Assembly: GCF_023534745.1 (NCBI RefSeq)
Contig: NZ_JAMHJQ010000007.1
Span: forward strand, 405,909-469,908
Source: Streptomyces sp. 35G-GA-8
GTDB lineage: Bacteria > Actinomycetota > Actinomycetes > Streptomycetales > Streptomycetaceae
DNA: 64,000 bases
Direction: 5' to 3'
The translations under genes and the position numbers were made by a program. Positions 28,853 through 38,578 of this stretch are shown here, piece after piece. Position 1 is the stretch's first letter. Each line of letters opens with the position of its first letter. Below the pieces are notes generated by a model. It saw only the letters and a list, made by a program, of their open reading frames with translations. It made no database searches and had not been told where the DNA came from.

Positions 28853-28882
28853 TTGATCGATCATCGATCAGCGATTTACAGT
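28853..28882 (+). promoter_or_regulatory. candidate aceE promoter with GntR-type operator
   Basis: TGATCGA-TCA-TCGATCA (28854-28870) is a perfect 7-bp inverted repeat with a 3-bp centre, in an AT-rich patch 100 bp upstream of aceE. TTGATC (28853-28858) and TACAGT (28877-28882), 18 bp apart, could serve as -35 and -10, which places the operator over the -35. The adjacent FCD regulator is the likely binder. Confidence 0.55.
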
Positions 28883-28967
28883 CTTAGACGGACTGCACCC
28901 AGTCCTCCGCCCTGTCCTGCCAGACAAGGCTCTTCTCCACCCCCCTCCTGTCCGGAAGGCGGCGACC

Positions 28968-31646
28968 ATGCCCGACCCCGTAGGCAAGCTTCCGAGTGAG
29001 CTCGACCAGCTCCCGGACCGTGATGCCGAGGAGACCGCCGAGTGGGCGGCCTCGCTCGATGCCGTGACCGAGCACGCCGGCCCGCACCGCGCCGCCTATC
29101 TGATGCGGCGCACCCTCCATCACGCGGGAACGGCCGGGGTCCCGGTGCCCGCGCTGCTGGAGACCGACTATGTGAACACCATCCCCACCGCCTCGGAGCC
29201 CGCCTTCGACGGCGACGAGGCGATGGAGTCCCGGATCACCGCCTGGAACCGCTGGAACGCGGCGGCCATGGTCACCCGCGGCGCCCGCTTCGGCGTCGGC
29301 GGCCATATCGCCACCTTCGCGTCGGCGGCCTGGCTCTACGAGACCGGCTTCAACCACTTCTTCCGCGGCAAGGAGTCCCAGGAATCTCCCGGCTCCGGCG
29401 ACCAGCTCTATATCCAGGGCCACGCCTCCCCCGGCATATACGCCCGCGCCTTCCTCGACGGCCGGCTGACCGAGTCGGACCTCGACAACTTCCGCCAGGA
29501 GGCGGGCGGCAAGGGTCTGCCCTCGTACCCGCATCCGCGCCGGCTGCCCTGGCTGTGGGAGTTCCCCACCGTCTCGATGGGCCTCGGCCCGCTCTCCGCG
29601 ATCTACCAGGCGCGCTTCAACCGCTATCTGACCAACCGCGGGATCAAGGACACCTCCGCCTCGCACGTCTGGGCGTTCCTCGGCGACGGCGAGATGGACG
29701 AGCCCGAGTCGACGGCGGCACTGGCGCTCGCCTCCCGTGAGCAGCTGGACAATCTGACCTTTGTCATCAACTGCAACCTCCAGCGGCTCGACGGTCCCGT
29801 CCGCGCCAACTTCAAGATCGTGCAGGAGCTGGAGGCGCAGTTCCGCGGCGCCGGCTGGAATGTCATCAAGTCGCTGTGGGGCTCGGCCTGGGACGAGCTG
29901 TTCGCGCTGGACACCACGGGGGCGCTGGTCCGCCGGCTGCGCCAGGTGCCCGACGCGCAGTTCCAGACGTACGCGACCCGCGATGTCGCCTACATCCGCG
30001 AGCACTTCTTCGGTGTGGACCCGGCCCTCATCGCCCTCGCCGAGCTGCTGCCCGACGCGAAGATCGCCGAGTGCTTCTACACCTCGCGCGGTGGCCACGA
30101 GGCCCGCAAGGTGTACGCGGCCTACCGCGCGGCCCTGGCGCACAAGGGCGCCCCGACCGTGATCCTGGCGCAGACCGTGAAGGGCTACACGCTCGGCGCG
30201 GGCTTCGAGTCGCGCAACGCCAACCACCAGATGAAGAAGCTCTCGGGCGACCAGTTCCGCGCCATGCGGGACCTGCTCGACCTGCCCATCCCGGACGCGA
30301 AGCTGGACGACAGCCTCGTACCGTACGGCCACCCCGGCGCCGACTCCCCCGAGGTCCGCTATCTCCAGGAGCGCCGCGCGGAGCTGGGCGGCCCCGCCCC
30401 GGCCCGCCGGGTGCACGCGGTGGCCCTGCCCGAGCCGTCCGACAAGCCGTTCCAGGCCGTCTACAAGGGCTCGGGCAAGCAGTCCGTGGCGACCACCATG
30501 GCGTTCGTCCGGCTGATGAAGGACCTGATGCGGGACAAGGAGACCGGCAGGCGCTGGGTCCCGATCGTCCCGGACGAGGCCCGCACCTTCGGTATGGAGG
30601 CGCTGTTCCCGTCGGCCGGCATCTACTCGCCGCTGGGCCAGACGTACGACCCGGTCGACCGCGACCAGATCATGTACTACAAGGAAGCCAAGGACGGCCA
30701 GATCCTCAACGAGGGGATCACCGAGGCCGGTTCGATGGCGGACTTCATCGCCGCGGCGACGTCGTACGCGACGCACGGCGAGACGATGATCCCCTTCTAC
30801 ATCTTCTACTCGATGTTCGGCTGGCAGCGTACGGGCGACCAGATGTGGCAGCTCGCCGACCAGCTCGGCAAGGGCTTCATCGTCGGTGCCACCGCGGGCC
30901 GTACGACCCTGACCGGCGAGGGCCTCCAGCACGCCGACGGCCACTCCCATCTGATCGCGTCCACCAACCCGGCCGCGCTCAACTACGACCCGGCGTTCGC
31001 GTACGAGATCGCCGTGATCGTCAAGGAGGGCCTGCGGCGGATGTACGGCCCCGAGGCCGAGGACGTCTTCTACTACCTGACGGTCTACAACGAGCCGATG
31101 CCGCAGCCCGCGATGCCGGAAGGCGTCGAGGAGGGCATCGTCAAGGGCCTGTACCGCTTCAAGGAGGGCACCCCGGCCGCGGCCGACGCCCCCCGTACCC
31201 AGCTGCTGGCGTCCGGTACGGCGATCCACTGGGCCCTGGAGGCACAGGAACTGCTCGCCGCCGACTGGGGCGTCACCGCCGATGTCTGGTCCGCCACGTC
31301 CTGGGGCGAGCTGCGCCGGGACGCGATGGAGGCCGACGAGGCGCTGCTGCGCGGCGAGGAGCGGGTGCCGTATGTGACGCGCGCGCTGTCCGGCGCGCCG
31401 GGTCCTGTCCTCGCGGTCAGCGACTGGATGCGTCAGGTCCCCGACCAGATCAGCCAGTGGGTCGAGCAGGACTACACCTCGCTCGGTACGGACGGCTTCG
31501 GCCTCTCCGACACCCGGGAGGCGGCCCGCCGTCACTTCGGTGTGGACGCCCGGTCGATCGTGGTCGCGGCGCTGGCGCAGCTGGCCCGCCGGGGCGAGGT
31601 CAAGCCGGAGCGGGTGGTGGAGGCCCGCGAGCGCTACGGCCTCTGA
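28968..31646 (+). CDS. aceE: pyruvate dehydrogenase E1 component, homodimeric
   Basis: An 892-residue AceE-type E1 that uses thiamine diphosphate to decarboxylate pyruvate and acetylate the lipoyl groups of E2. The thiamine-diphosphate/Mg motif is [13 protein letters not shown] ending in [11 protein letters not shown] (about 225-270). The N-terminal region has the conserved [15 protein letters not shown] and [13 protein letters not shown]. Central [12 protein letters not shown] and [15 protein letters not shown] are also typical. The ATG at 28968 has GGAAGGCGG upstream. Together with lpd and sucB it completes the pyruvate dehydrogenase complex. Confidence 0.97.
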   Translation: MPDPVGKLPSELDQLPDRDAEETAEWAASLDAVTEHAGPHRAAYLMRRTLHHAGTAGVPVPALLETDYVNTIPTASEPAFDGDEAMESRITAWNRWNAAAMVTRGARFGVGGHIATFASAAWLYETGFNHFFRGKESQESPGSGDQLYIQGHASPGIYARAFLDGRLTESDLDNFRQEAGGKGLPSYPHPRRLPWLWEFPTVSMGLGPLSAIYQARFNRYLTNRGIKDTSASHVWAFLGDGEMDEPESTAALALASREQLDNLTFVINCNLQRLDGPVRANFKIVQELEAQFRGAGWNVIKSLWGSAWDELFALDTTGALVRRLRQVPDAQFQTYATRDVAYIREHFFGVDPALIALAELLPDAKIAECFYTSRGGHEARKVYAAYRAALAHKGAPTVILAQTVKGYTLGAGFESRNANHQMKKLSGDQFRAMRDLLDLPIPDAKLDDSLVPYGHPGADSPEVRYLQERRAELGGPAPARRVHAVALPEPSDKPFQAVYKGSGKQSVATTMAFVRLMKDLMRDKETGRRWVPIVPDEARTFGMEALFPSAGIYSPLGQTYDPVDRDQIMYYKEAKDGQILNEGITEAGSMADFIAAATSYATHGETMIPFYIFYSMFGWQRTGDQMWQLADQLGKGFIVGATAGRTTLTGEGLQHADGHSHLIASTNPAALNYDPAFAYEIAVIVKEGLRRMYGPEAEDVFYYLTVYNEPMPQPAMPEGVEEGIVKGLYRFKEGTPAAADAPRTQLLASGTAIHWALEAQELLAADWGVTADVWSATSWGELRRDAMEADEALLRGEERVPYVTRALSGAPGPVLAVSDWMRQVPDQISQWVEQDYTSLGTDGFGLSDTREAARRHFGVDARSIVVAALAQLARRGEVKPERVVEARERYGL

Positions 31647-31728
31647 GCCCGTCGGGTCGCTCAAGGCCCGGTGAATGCCCCGGGAGCCCCTGTCACGGTG
31701 TGGCGGGGGCTCCCTGCATCATGGTGCA

Positions 31729-32694
31729 ATGCGTGCTGCTCGGCTGATCAAGATGGTGCTCCTGCTCCAGTCCCGACCCTCCATGACCGCGGGCGAACTG
31801 GCCCGGGAGCTCGAAGTGTCCGAGCGGACCATCACCCGGGACGCCCAGGCGCTCTCCGAGGCCGGGGTCCCGGTCTACGCGGACCGCGGCAGAACCGGTG
31901 GCTACCGGCTGGTCGGCGGCTACCGCACACGGCTGACCGGGCTGGCGCGCGGCGAGGCGGAGGCGCTGTTCCTCTCCGGAGTGCCGGGCGCGCTGCGGGA
32001 GATGGGGCTCGACGATGTCTCGTCGGCGGCCCGGCTGAAGGTGTCGGCGGCGCTGCTGCCGTCGCTGCGGGACGCCTCGGACTCGGCGGCGCAGCGCTTC
32101 CATCTGGACGCGCCGGGCTGGTACCAGGAGCCGGAGACGCCCGAGCTGCTGCCGGTCCTCGCCGAGGCGGTCTGGGACGACCGGCTGGTCGCGGCGCGCT
32201 ACCGCCGCGAGGACACCGAGGTGGAACGGGAGCTGGCCCCCTACGGTCTCGTGCTGAAGGCCGGTGTCTGGTACGTATGCGCCTGTTCCCAGGGGGCTTT
32301 CCGGGTCTACCGGGTGGACCGGTTCACCTCGGCGGAGACCTTGCAGGAACGTTTTTCCCGGGATGAGTCCTTCAATCTGCCCGGGTTCTGGGAGGAGCGC
32401 GCCGCCGAGTTCGCCCGCTCGCTGCTGCGTACGGAGATCGTGGTCCGGCTCTCGGCGGACGGCGCCCGGCGGCTGCCGTACACCGTCGACCGCGTGGCCG
32501 CCCGCGAGGCGCTGGCGACGGCCGGTCCGCCGGACGACCGGGGTCTGCTCACGCTCGCGCTGCCGGTGGAGTCGGAGGACGTGGCGTACGCCCAGCTCCT
32601 CACGCTCGGCCCGGACGTGGAGGTCCTGCGACCGGACACCCTCAGGGACCGCTTCGCCGAGGCGGCACGGCGGATGCGGACGCTGTACGAGTGA
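31729..32694 (+). CDS. WYL-domain transcriptional regulator (YafY type)
   Basis: A 321-residue regulator with an N-terminal DeoR-like winged helix (RLIKMVLLLQSRPSMTAGEL, then SERTITRDAQALSEAGVPVY), a WYL ligand-sensing domain (about 140-220, including VWYVCACSQGAFRVYRVDRF) and a C-terminal WCX extension. The ATG at 31729 (MRAARLIK) is chosen as the start of the HTH fold. WYL proteins sense nucleic-acid or small ligands and may repress or activate. The target is not evident here. Confidence 0.92.
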   Translation: MRAARLIKMVLLLQSRPSMTAGELARELEVSERTITRDAQALSEAGVPVYADRGRTGGYRLVGGYRTRLTGLARGEAEALFLSGVPGALREMGLDDVSSAARLKVSAALLPSLRDASDSAAQRFHLDAPGWYQEPETPELLPVLAEAVWDDRLVAARYRREDTEVERELAPYGLVLKAGVWYVCACSQGAFRVYRVDRFTSAETLQERFSRDESFNLPGFWEERAAEFARSLLRTEIVVRLSADGARRLPYTVDRVAAREALATAGPPDDRGLLTLALPVESEDVAYAQLLTLGPDVEVLRPDTLRDRFAEAARRMRTLYE

Positions 32695-32802
32695 CGGGGC
32701 CGCCGCGCGGCGTCGGCCCACCCGAACATCCGGCAACGAAACGGCTCACAATCCGTGGCTCCGCGTGCGCCGCCCTCCCGTAAGCACGATGCTTGACCCG
32801 TG

Positions 32803-33324
32803 ATGGACGAGACGGAGTTCTGGGAGATCGTCGACAGCACCCGCGAGGCCGCCGAGGGCGACCCCGAGGACCAGGCCGATCAGCTGGTCGAGCGGCTGCT
32901 GCAACTCGACCCCGAATCCGTACTGGACTTCTCGCGCCACTTCGAGTCGCGTTACAACCGCGCGTACCGCTGGGACCTGTGGGGCGCCGCCGCCGTTCTG
33001 CTCGGCGGCGTCAGCGACGACGCCTTCGACTACTTCCGCTGCTGGCTCATCGGCCAGGGCCGCGAGATCTTCGAGGGCGCGCTGCACGACCCGGACGCGC
33101 TGGCCGAGCTGCTGGACGACTTCGACCCGGACATCGACGGGGACGGCGAGGAGCTGGGGTACGCGGCCGACGAGGCGTACGAGCAGCTGACCGGCGTGGT
33201 GGCACCCGCCCTGGGCATCGCCTCCCAGCCGGCCGAACCGGAGGGCACACCACTGGACTTCGAGGACGAGGCGGCGCTCGCCGAGCGCTTCCCGCGGCTC
33301 TCGGAACGCTTCGGCGGCGCGTAG
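32803..33324 (+). CDS. DUF4240 domain protein
   Basis: A 173-residue acidic soluble protein with the DUF4240 pattern: MDETEFWEIVDSTR at the start, then DFSRHFESRYNRAYRWDLWGAA and DAFDYFRCWLIGQGREIFE. This family is common in streptomycetes and of unknown function. The ATG at 32803 is directly preceded by an in-frame GTG (32800), either of which could start it. It is convergent with the GNAT gene; only 10 bp separate the stops. Confidence 0.88.
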   Translation: MDETEFWEIVDSTREAAEGDPEDQADQLVERLLQLDPESVLDFSRHFESRYNRAYRWDLWGAAAVLLGGVSDDAFDYFRCWLIGQGREIFEGALHDPDALAELLDDFDPDIDGDGEELGYAADEAYEQLTGVVAPALGIASQPAEPEGTPLDFEDEAALAERFPRLSERFGGA

Positions 33325-33334
33325 GTCCTCTCGC

Positions 33335-33832
33335 TCAGTCCGTCAGCGAGATCCCCATGAGCACGTCGTCCACATACCCACCGTCGAGGAAGAACTCCCC
33401 GGGCAGAACCCCCTCGACGACATAGCCCTCCGCCTCGTACAGCGCCCGCGCGGGCGCGTTGTGGCCGAGCACCCGCAGCGTCAGCCGCCGCGCCCCCTGG
33501 TTGCGCGCGTGCAGCGCCGCCGCGCGCAGCAGGGCGCGGGCCACCCCGCGCCCCCGCGCCCACTCGTGGACCGCGAGCCCCTGTATCTGCCGCACATGCG
33601 CGTTACTGGCGAGCGGCGTGGACCGCACCACCCGGACGTAGCCGGCGATCCGCTCGTCATCGACCTCCGCGACCAGGAAGTCCTCGGGCCGGTGCAGCGC
33701 GTCGAAGAACGGACCGTACGGCGGCTCCGGCCTCGGCGACACGGCGTGCAGCGACGACCAGGTCGCCCGGTCGAGCTCGCCCAGGGTTCCGTCGTCGGAA
33801 AGGAGTGCGGGACGTATCTGTGCGTCGGACAT
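33335..33832 (-). CDS. GNAT family N-acetyltransferase
   Basis: A 165-residue acetyl-CoA-dependent acyltransferase. The core has HVRQIQGLAVHEWARGRGVARALL, the acetyl-CoA pyrophosphate loop (R/Q-x-x-G-x-G/A form), followed by LRVLGHNAPARALYEAEGY. The acceptor is unknown. The start at 33832 (MSDAQIRPALL) is 45 bp from the divergent TIGR01777 gene, so the promoters are back to back. Confidence 0.92.
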   Translation of the reverse strand: MSDAQIRPALLSDDGTLGELDRATWSSLHAVSPRPEPPYGPFFDALHRPEDFLVAEVDDERIAGYVRVVRSTPLASNAHVRQIQGLAVHEWARGRGVARALLRAAALHARNQGARRLTLRVLGHNAPARALYEAEGYVVEGVLPGEFFLDGGYVDDVLMGISLTD

Positions 33833-33876
33833 GGCGCAACTGTGCCATGGGCCGTTCCAGGGGCAGGATGGGTCCC

Positions 33877-34761
33877 ATGAGGATCGCGATCACCGGTTCC
33901 ACCGGGCTCATCGGTACGGCACTCGCACGCTCCCTGGGCACCGACGGCCACGAGGTGGTCCGCCTGGTGCGGCGCCCCGTCCGGACGGCCGACGAGGTCG
34001 AGTGGGACCCGCTGCGCCAGCGGGTCGACGCCCACCGCCTCAACGGCTGCGAGGCCGTCGTCCATCTCGCCGGAGCCGGCATCGGCGACCGCCGCTGGAC
34101 CGAGGCCTACAAGAAGGAACTCCGCGACAGCCGGATCCTCGGCACCGCCGCCATCGCGGAGGCCGTCGCCACGCTCGACCAGCCGCCCCGGGTGCTCGTG
34201 TGCGGATCCGCCATCGGGTTCTACGGCGACACCGGGGACCGGAAGGTGGACGAGAGCGCGCCGCCGGGCGACGGGTTCCTGCCCTCGCTCTGCGTGGACT
34301 GGGAGGAAGCGGCCCGGCCGGCGGAAGAGGCGGGCGTACGAACGGTGTTCGCGCGCACGGGCCTCGTGGTCGCGCGGGGCGGCGGGTCCTGGGGCCGGCT
34401 CTTCCCGCTGTTCCGGGCGGGGTTGGGCGGACGGCTCGGCTCGGGGCGCCAGTACTGGAGCTTTGTCGCGCTCCACGACGAGGTGGCGGCGCTGCGGCAT
34501 CTGATCGACACGGAAGCCCTGGAGGGCCCGGTGAACCTCACCGCGCCCGAACCCGTCACGAACCGCGAGATCACGGCGGCGATGGGGCGCGTCCTGCACC
34601 GCGCGACGCCGTTCCCGGTGCCGGCGGTGGCGCTGCGGGTGGTGCTGGGCGAGCTGTCGGCGGAGGTCCTGGGCAGCCAGCGGGTGCTGCCTACGCGGCT
34701 GCTGGAGTCGGGCTTCAGGTTCGCGTTCCCGACGATCGAGGAGGCGATTGGGGCGGCGTAG
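33877..34761 (+). CDS. TIGR01777-family NAD(P)-dependent epimerase-like protein
   Basis: A 294-residue short-chain dehydrogenase of the extended type, TIGR01777 group (often annotated epimerase or SulA homologue). The dinucleotide-binding motif ITGSTGLIGTALARSL is at the start, then AVVHLAGAGIGDRRWTEAYK and GSAIGFYGDTGDRKVDE, and a C-terminal DUF1731-like tail (AEVLGSQRVLPTRLLESGF). The ATG at 33877 (MRIAITG) is preferred over 33868. Physiological role unknown. The palindromic repeat follows directly. Confidence 0.9.
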   Translation: MRIAITGSTGLIGTALARSLGTDGHEVVRLVRRPVRTADEVEWDPLRQRVDAHRLNGCEAVVHLAGAGIGDRRWTEAYKKELRDSRILGTAAIAEAVATLDQPPRVLVCGSAIGFYGDTGDRKVDESAPPGDGFLPSLCVDWEEAARPAEEAGVRTVFARTGLVVARGGGSWGRLFPLFRAGLGGRLGSGRQYWSFVALHDEVAALRHLIDTEALEGPVNLTAPEPVTNREITAAMGRVLHRATPFPVPAVALRVVLGELSAEVLGSQRVLPTRLLESGFRFAFPTIEEAIGAA

Positions 34762-34827
34762 GGGGTGCGTTTCGGCTGGGGCCGGTGGTGGTGTGCGGGT
34801 TGTCGCCGGTGGTCGCTCCGGGCTCGC

Positions 34828-34915
34828 ATCCGGGACTGCATGATTTACGGCGCGGTTCTGGCCTGTCGTTGGTTCGGGCGGTCGCGCACCACAAATCACG
34901 CTCTACGTCCCGGAC
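34828..34915. repeat. palindromic module B, copy 2
   Basis: Bounded by ATCCGGGAC (34828-34836) and GTCCCGGAC (34907-34915), with GCATGATTTACGGCGCG facing GCGCACCACAAATCACGC. The outer arms match module B of copy 1 in reverse, but the inner core differs more. Confidence 0.82.
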
Positions 34916-35136
34916 ACGACCCCTGCGCGCCCCCCTTCACCGCCCGCACAAGCGGGCCCGGCCGTGCGCGAGGGCGGGCGGGGGAGGCGGCGGCACACTC
35001 CCGCACCAGCCCACCCACCCCAGCCGGGATGGCGGATCGCCGGGGCCACCGGGCCGCACCCGCCCCCCACCCCCAGCCGAGTCGGCGCGTAGTCGGGACC
35101 CACCGGGGGAGGGGGTCGGGGTCGTAGGAGGTGCGT

Positions 35137-35223
35137 GTCCGGACACTAAAGCGTGATTTGTGGCGCGCGGACGCCCGAACCATCGTCTGGGCAGGATCGC
35201 GCCGTAAATCATGCCGTCCGGAC
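35137..35223. repeat. palindromic module A, copy 2
   Basis: Bounded by GTCCGGAC at 35137-35144 and 35216-35223; an 87-bp reverse complement of 18376-18462 with very few differences by eye (for example GGCAGGATCG against CGAACCTGCC). Confidence 0.85.
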
Positions 35224-35433
35224 ATGTACCTCCGGAGGCCCCGGCCCCCGGCAGCCGACAACGAGACCGCAACCGAAACCACACCACGACCGCCCCCCAT
35301 GCCTCCGTGACCCCCGTCGCGCGCGGACTCCCCCCGCCCCCTCCCTCCCTACTCTCGACCCAACTCGGGCGTTCCAGGGGCCTGATGCGCGCATCAGCCC
35401 CCACCCAGCCGCGCCGACCTCGGGGAGGGGCAC

Positions 35434-36756
35434 GTGCTCAGCACCGCACTCAGCAGCGCGCACCACGCAGACGTCGTCATCATCGGAGCCGGCCTCGCGG
35501 GTCTGGCCGCGGCTCATCATCTGACCAGCGCCGGGGTGAGAGTCAGCGTCCTGGAGGCCGCCCCCCACGTCGGCGGTCGCATGGCCACCGACCGGGTCGA
35601 CGGCTTCCGGCTCGACCGCGGCGGGCGGCTGCTCACCACCTCGTATCCGGAGTTGCTGCGCACCCCGGGACTGGAGGGCGCCGCGCTGCGGATGTTCTCG
35701 CCGGGCGTGGTCGTGCACAGCGACGGGCGGAACTACCGGACCGGGGCCGTAGGGAGCGCGCGGAGCGCACTGACAGTGGCGCGCGCCCTGGCGAGCGCCC
35801 CCCGCCCACCGCTCGGCGGCGCGGTCGACCAGGCCCGGCTGGGCGCGGTCCTGGGCCGCCTCGCGGCGACGCCGACCTCCCGGCTGCTGGCCCGCCCCGA
35901 ACGCACCGCGCTGGAGGCCCTGTCGGTCCGCGGGCTGCCCGTGCGTACGGTCAACGGCTTCGTCCGCCCGCTGCTGTCCGCGCTGCTGTGCGATCCGGAG
36001 CTGACCACGTCGAGCCGGTGCGCGGACCTCGCGCTGCGCGCGTTCGCCCGGGGCAGGCTGTGTGTGACCGCCGGCGGCTCCTCCGTACTGCCCGAACTGC
36101 TGGCGCGGGCGCTGCCGGAGGGCACGGTCCGTACGGATGTGTGTGTGACGGACGCGTCGATATCCGGTGTCACCACCAAGGAGCACGGCGAGATCTCCTG
36201 CCGCTCGCTCGTGGTGGCGACGGGCGCGCGGGCCGCGGCCGAGCTGCTGCCGGGGCTGCGGGTGCCGGACTTCCACGCGGTGACGGTGCTGCACCACACC
36301 GCGCCCGCTCCCCCGTTGACCGATCCGACGCTGCTGCTGGACGCCGACCGGAGCGGACCGGTGGCGCATACGGCCGTGATGAGCGCGGTGGACCCCTCGC
36401 GCGCGCCGGAGGGTCGCGTGCTGATCTCGTCGACGGTGCTCGGGCCCCCTCCCCCGGCCGCCGTTCTCGACCGTACGGTCCGCGCGCAGCTCGCGCGGCT
36501 CTATGGGACGCCGACCGACGACTGGGAGCTGCTGGCCGTCCACCACGACTCGGAGGCGGTGCCCGCGATGCCCCCGCCGCACGATCTGCGCCGTCCCGTA
36601 CGGCTGTTGTCGGGGCTGTATGTGTGCGGCGATCACCGCGATACGAACACGGTCCAGGGCGCGCTGTTCTCGGGCCGCCGCGCCGCCCACGCGATCCTGC
36701 GCGATCTGGGCGTGCGGCCCGCGTACGGGCCGTCGCAGCTGCCGGCGGTGGCGTAA
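35434..36756 (+). CDS. FAD-dependent oxidoreductase (protoporphyrinogen/amine oxidase-like)
   Basis: A 440-residue flavoprotein with an N-terminal FAD motif VVIIGAGLAGLAAAHHL, then LEAAPHVGGRM (ribose-binding), and a C-terminal flavin contact GLYVCGDHRDTNTVQGALFSGR. This is the amine oxidase/protoporphyrinogen-oxidase-like fold. Substrate unknown; carotenoid desaturase-like activity is also possible. The GTG at 35434 has GGGGAGGGG upstream. It converges with the TPR regulator gene. Confidence 0.9.
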   Translation: MLSTALSSAHHADVVIIGAGLAGLAAAHHLTSAGVRVSVLEAAPHVGGRMATDRVDGFRLDRGGRLLTTSYPELLRTPGLEGAALRMFSPGVVVHSDGRNYRTGAVGSARSALTVARALASAPRPPLGGAVDQARLGAVLGRLAATPTSRLLARPERTALEALSVRGLPVRTVNGFVRPLLSALLCDPELTTSSRCADLALRAFARGRLCVTAGGSSVLPELLARALPEGTVRTDVCVTDASISGVTTKEHGEISCRSLVVATGARAAAELLPGLRVPDFHAVTVLHHTAPAPPLTDPTLLLDADRSGPVAHTAVMSAVDPSRAPEGRVLISSTVLGPPPPAAVLDRTVRAQLARLYGTPTDDWELLAVHHDSEAVPAMPPPHDLRRPVRLLSGLYVCGDHRDTNTVQGALFSGRRAAHAILRDLGVRPAYGPSQLPAVA

Positions 36757-36785
36757 GTCGTCATACTCCGCGCGGAACAAGGTCT

Positions 36786-36826
36786 CCGGTCCCGTCCGGG
36801 CGCCGACTCACCTCGGACGGGACCGG
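36786..36826. terminator. bidirectional hairpin terminator
   Basis: CCGGTCCCGTCCG (36786-36798) pairs perfectly with CGGACGGGACCGG (36814-36826), loop 15 nt, between the convergent FAD oxidoreductase and TPR regulator genes. Confidence 0.8.
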
Positions 36827-36853
36827 CTCAACTCTCGGCGGACGCAGGTGCGT

Positions 36854-38305
36854 TCAGCCGAGTGCCGCGACCCGGTCGCGGTAGTTCCGTACGGCTGCCG
36901 CGTCCCGGTACGGCTCCAGGCGCCGTTCGAAGTCCCGTACGTACTCCACCGCCCGCGCCGACCGCATCTCGGTGGCCTGCTGCGCCGCCTCCGCGCCCAG
37001 CAGGCACGCCTGGTCCAGCTCGCCGAGGCCCAGACGGCCGCAGGCGAGCACGACCCGGCAGAAGAGGCGGCTGCGCGCGAACGCCGGGGAGCGCAGCTGG
37101 AGTGAGCGCTCGGCGTGCTGCACGGCGGCGCGGTACTGCTGGAGATCGCGGTGGCAGTGCCCGAACTCGTCGGCGAGCTGCGCCTCGTCGAAGAAGCGGG
37201 CCCAGTGCGGGACGTCGTCGCCGGGGCGGGCCGTCCCCAGGGCGCGTTCCGCCCGTACGAGCGAGGCCGTACAGGCCCGTACCTCACCGAGGACGCCGTG
37301 GCCGCGGGCCTCGGCGGAGTGCAGCAGCGCCTGGACGACCGGGGGTGCGGACGCGCCGATGCCCTGCTGGGCGACGCGGGCCAGCTGGACGGCTTCCCGG
37401 CCGTGGCCGAGATAGACGGCCTGGCGGCTCATGGTGGTCAGGACGTACGAACCGTACGCCCGGTCGCCGGCCGCCTGGGAGAGCCGCAGGGCCTGGACGA
37501 AGTAGCGCTGGGCGAGCCCATGGGCGGCGATGTCGTACGAGGTCCAGCCCGCGAGCCGGGTCAGATCGGCCGCGGCGGCGAAGAGTCTGCGCCCGATGGT
37601 CTCCCCGTACAGACCGCGCAGCATCGGCTCGGCCTCGTGCTCCAGATAGCGGACGAGCGCCTGCCGGGCGTGCCCGCCGCCATAGGCGTGGTCGAGGGTG
37701 CGGAAGAGGTCACCGACCGAGCGCAGGGCCTCGATGTCCCCGGTGGTGACCCGCTGGCCGACGGCGCGTTCGGTGCGCTGCCGGGGGACGGCCGAGGACG
37801 CGGCTCTGCCCTGGGTGGGCACGCGGCCCCCGTTCTGCGGGGCGGCGGCCGGATGGGCCACTCGCTCGTCGGGGCGTCCGATCAGCCAGTCACGGCTGGG
37901 GACGACCAGCCCGGCCGGGGTGAACGCGATCTTGCGCAGTTCGCTGTGGCTGCCGGAGTCCTTGCGCCAGAGGCCGCCGACGATGTCGACGGCCTCCTCG
38001 GGCGTGGCGGCGAATTCGAGGCCCGCGTAGACGGGGGCGCAGGCGTCCAGGCCGAGATCCTGGGCGGAGAGCCGGCGGCCGAGGCGGCGGGTGAAGACCT
38101 CGGCGATGAGTGCGGGGGTGGTGCCGCGTGGTTGCTGTCCGCGCAGCCAGCGCGTCACCGACGTCTTGTCGTACCGCAGATCGAGGCCGTGCTCCAGACC
38201 GAGCTGATCCACCCGACGGGCGAGACCGGCGTGGGAGAAACCGGCTTCTGAGATGAGCGCGGCGAGCTGGCGGTTGGGGATGCGCTGCGGAGGTCGTTCC
38301 GACAT
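36854..38305 (-). CDS. Streptomyces-type regulatory protein with N-terminal HTH and TPR-like repeats
   Basis: A 483-residue protein. The first ~80 residues form a divergent helix-turn-helix (RQLAALISEAGFSHAGLARR, then DKTSVTRWLRGQQPRGTTPAL). A linker (about 130-180) leads to helical TPR-like repeats (about 185-470) with repeated Ala-rich pairs such as RYFVQALRLSQAAGDRAYGSY. This layout is shared by a family of streptomycete regulators that includes the differentiation regulator NsdA, but this one cannot be named. It is divergent from lipB with about 270 bp between. Confidence 0.85.
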   Translation of the reverse strand: MSERPPQRIPNRQLAALISEAGFSHAGLARRVDQLGLEHGLDLRYDKTSVTRWLRGQQPRGTTPALIAEVFTRRLGRRLSAQDLGLDACAPVYAGLEFAATPEEAVDIVGGLWRKDSGSHSELRKIAFTPAGLVVPSRDWLIGRPDERVAHPAAAPQNGGRVPTQGRAASSAVPRQRTERAVGQRVTTGDIEALRSVGDLFRTLDHAYGGGHARQALVRYLEHEAEPMLRGLYGETIGRRLFAAAADLTRLAGWTSYDIAAHGLAQRYFVQALRLSQAAGDRAYGSYVLTTMSRQAVYLGHGREAVQLARVAQQGIGASAPPVVQALLHSAEARGHGVLGEVRACTASLVRAERALGTARPGDDVPHWARFFDEAQLADEFGHCHRDLQQYRAAVQHAERSLQLRSPAFARSRLFCRVVLACGRLGLGELDQACLLGAEAAQQATEMRSARAVEYVRDFERRLEPYRDAAAVRNYRDRVAALG

Positions 38306-38578
38306 CAGCTGTACGGTCTCCTGCCTTCCGGGCCCGGGGAGCAGCCCTCATGGAACGGCGCGAATTTAGTAGCAGTGACCGGTTTCACCGGCAGCTTCGT
38401 CCCATATTCATCCGTTCGTGTGAGGATCGAGGGCGTTGCTGACAAGCGGGCGGCGGCGGCCCGTCGGGAAGCCGCCGGGAGGTGCCCGGGAGCACCTGCC
38501 CGGCTCGCCGCCGAGGGCCCGCCGTACAGTGGCGAAGGCGCGATACGTGCACGGTGAAGGTTCTAAGGAGGCACTGCC

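Larger units (their letters stand above)
34762..35433. repeat. 670-bp repeat-filled gap (composite palindromic element, copy 2, inverted)
   Basis: No gene is supported. About 34785-35290 is the reverse complement of 18313-18810, including both palindromes, the linker and the flanking direct repeats. Order here is module B then module A reading left to right. The last ~140 bp (35290-35430) before the FAD oxidoreductase gene is unique and probably holds its promoter. Confidence 0.85.
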
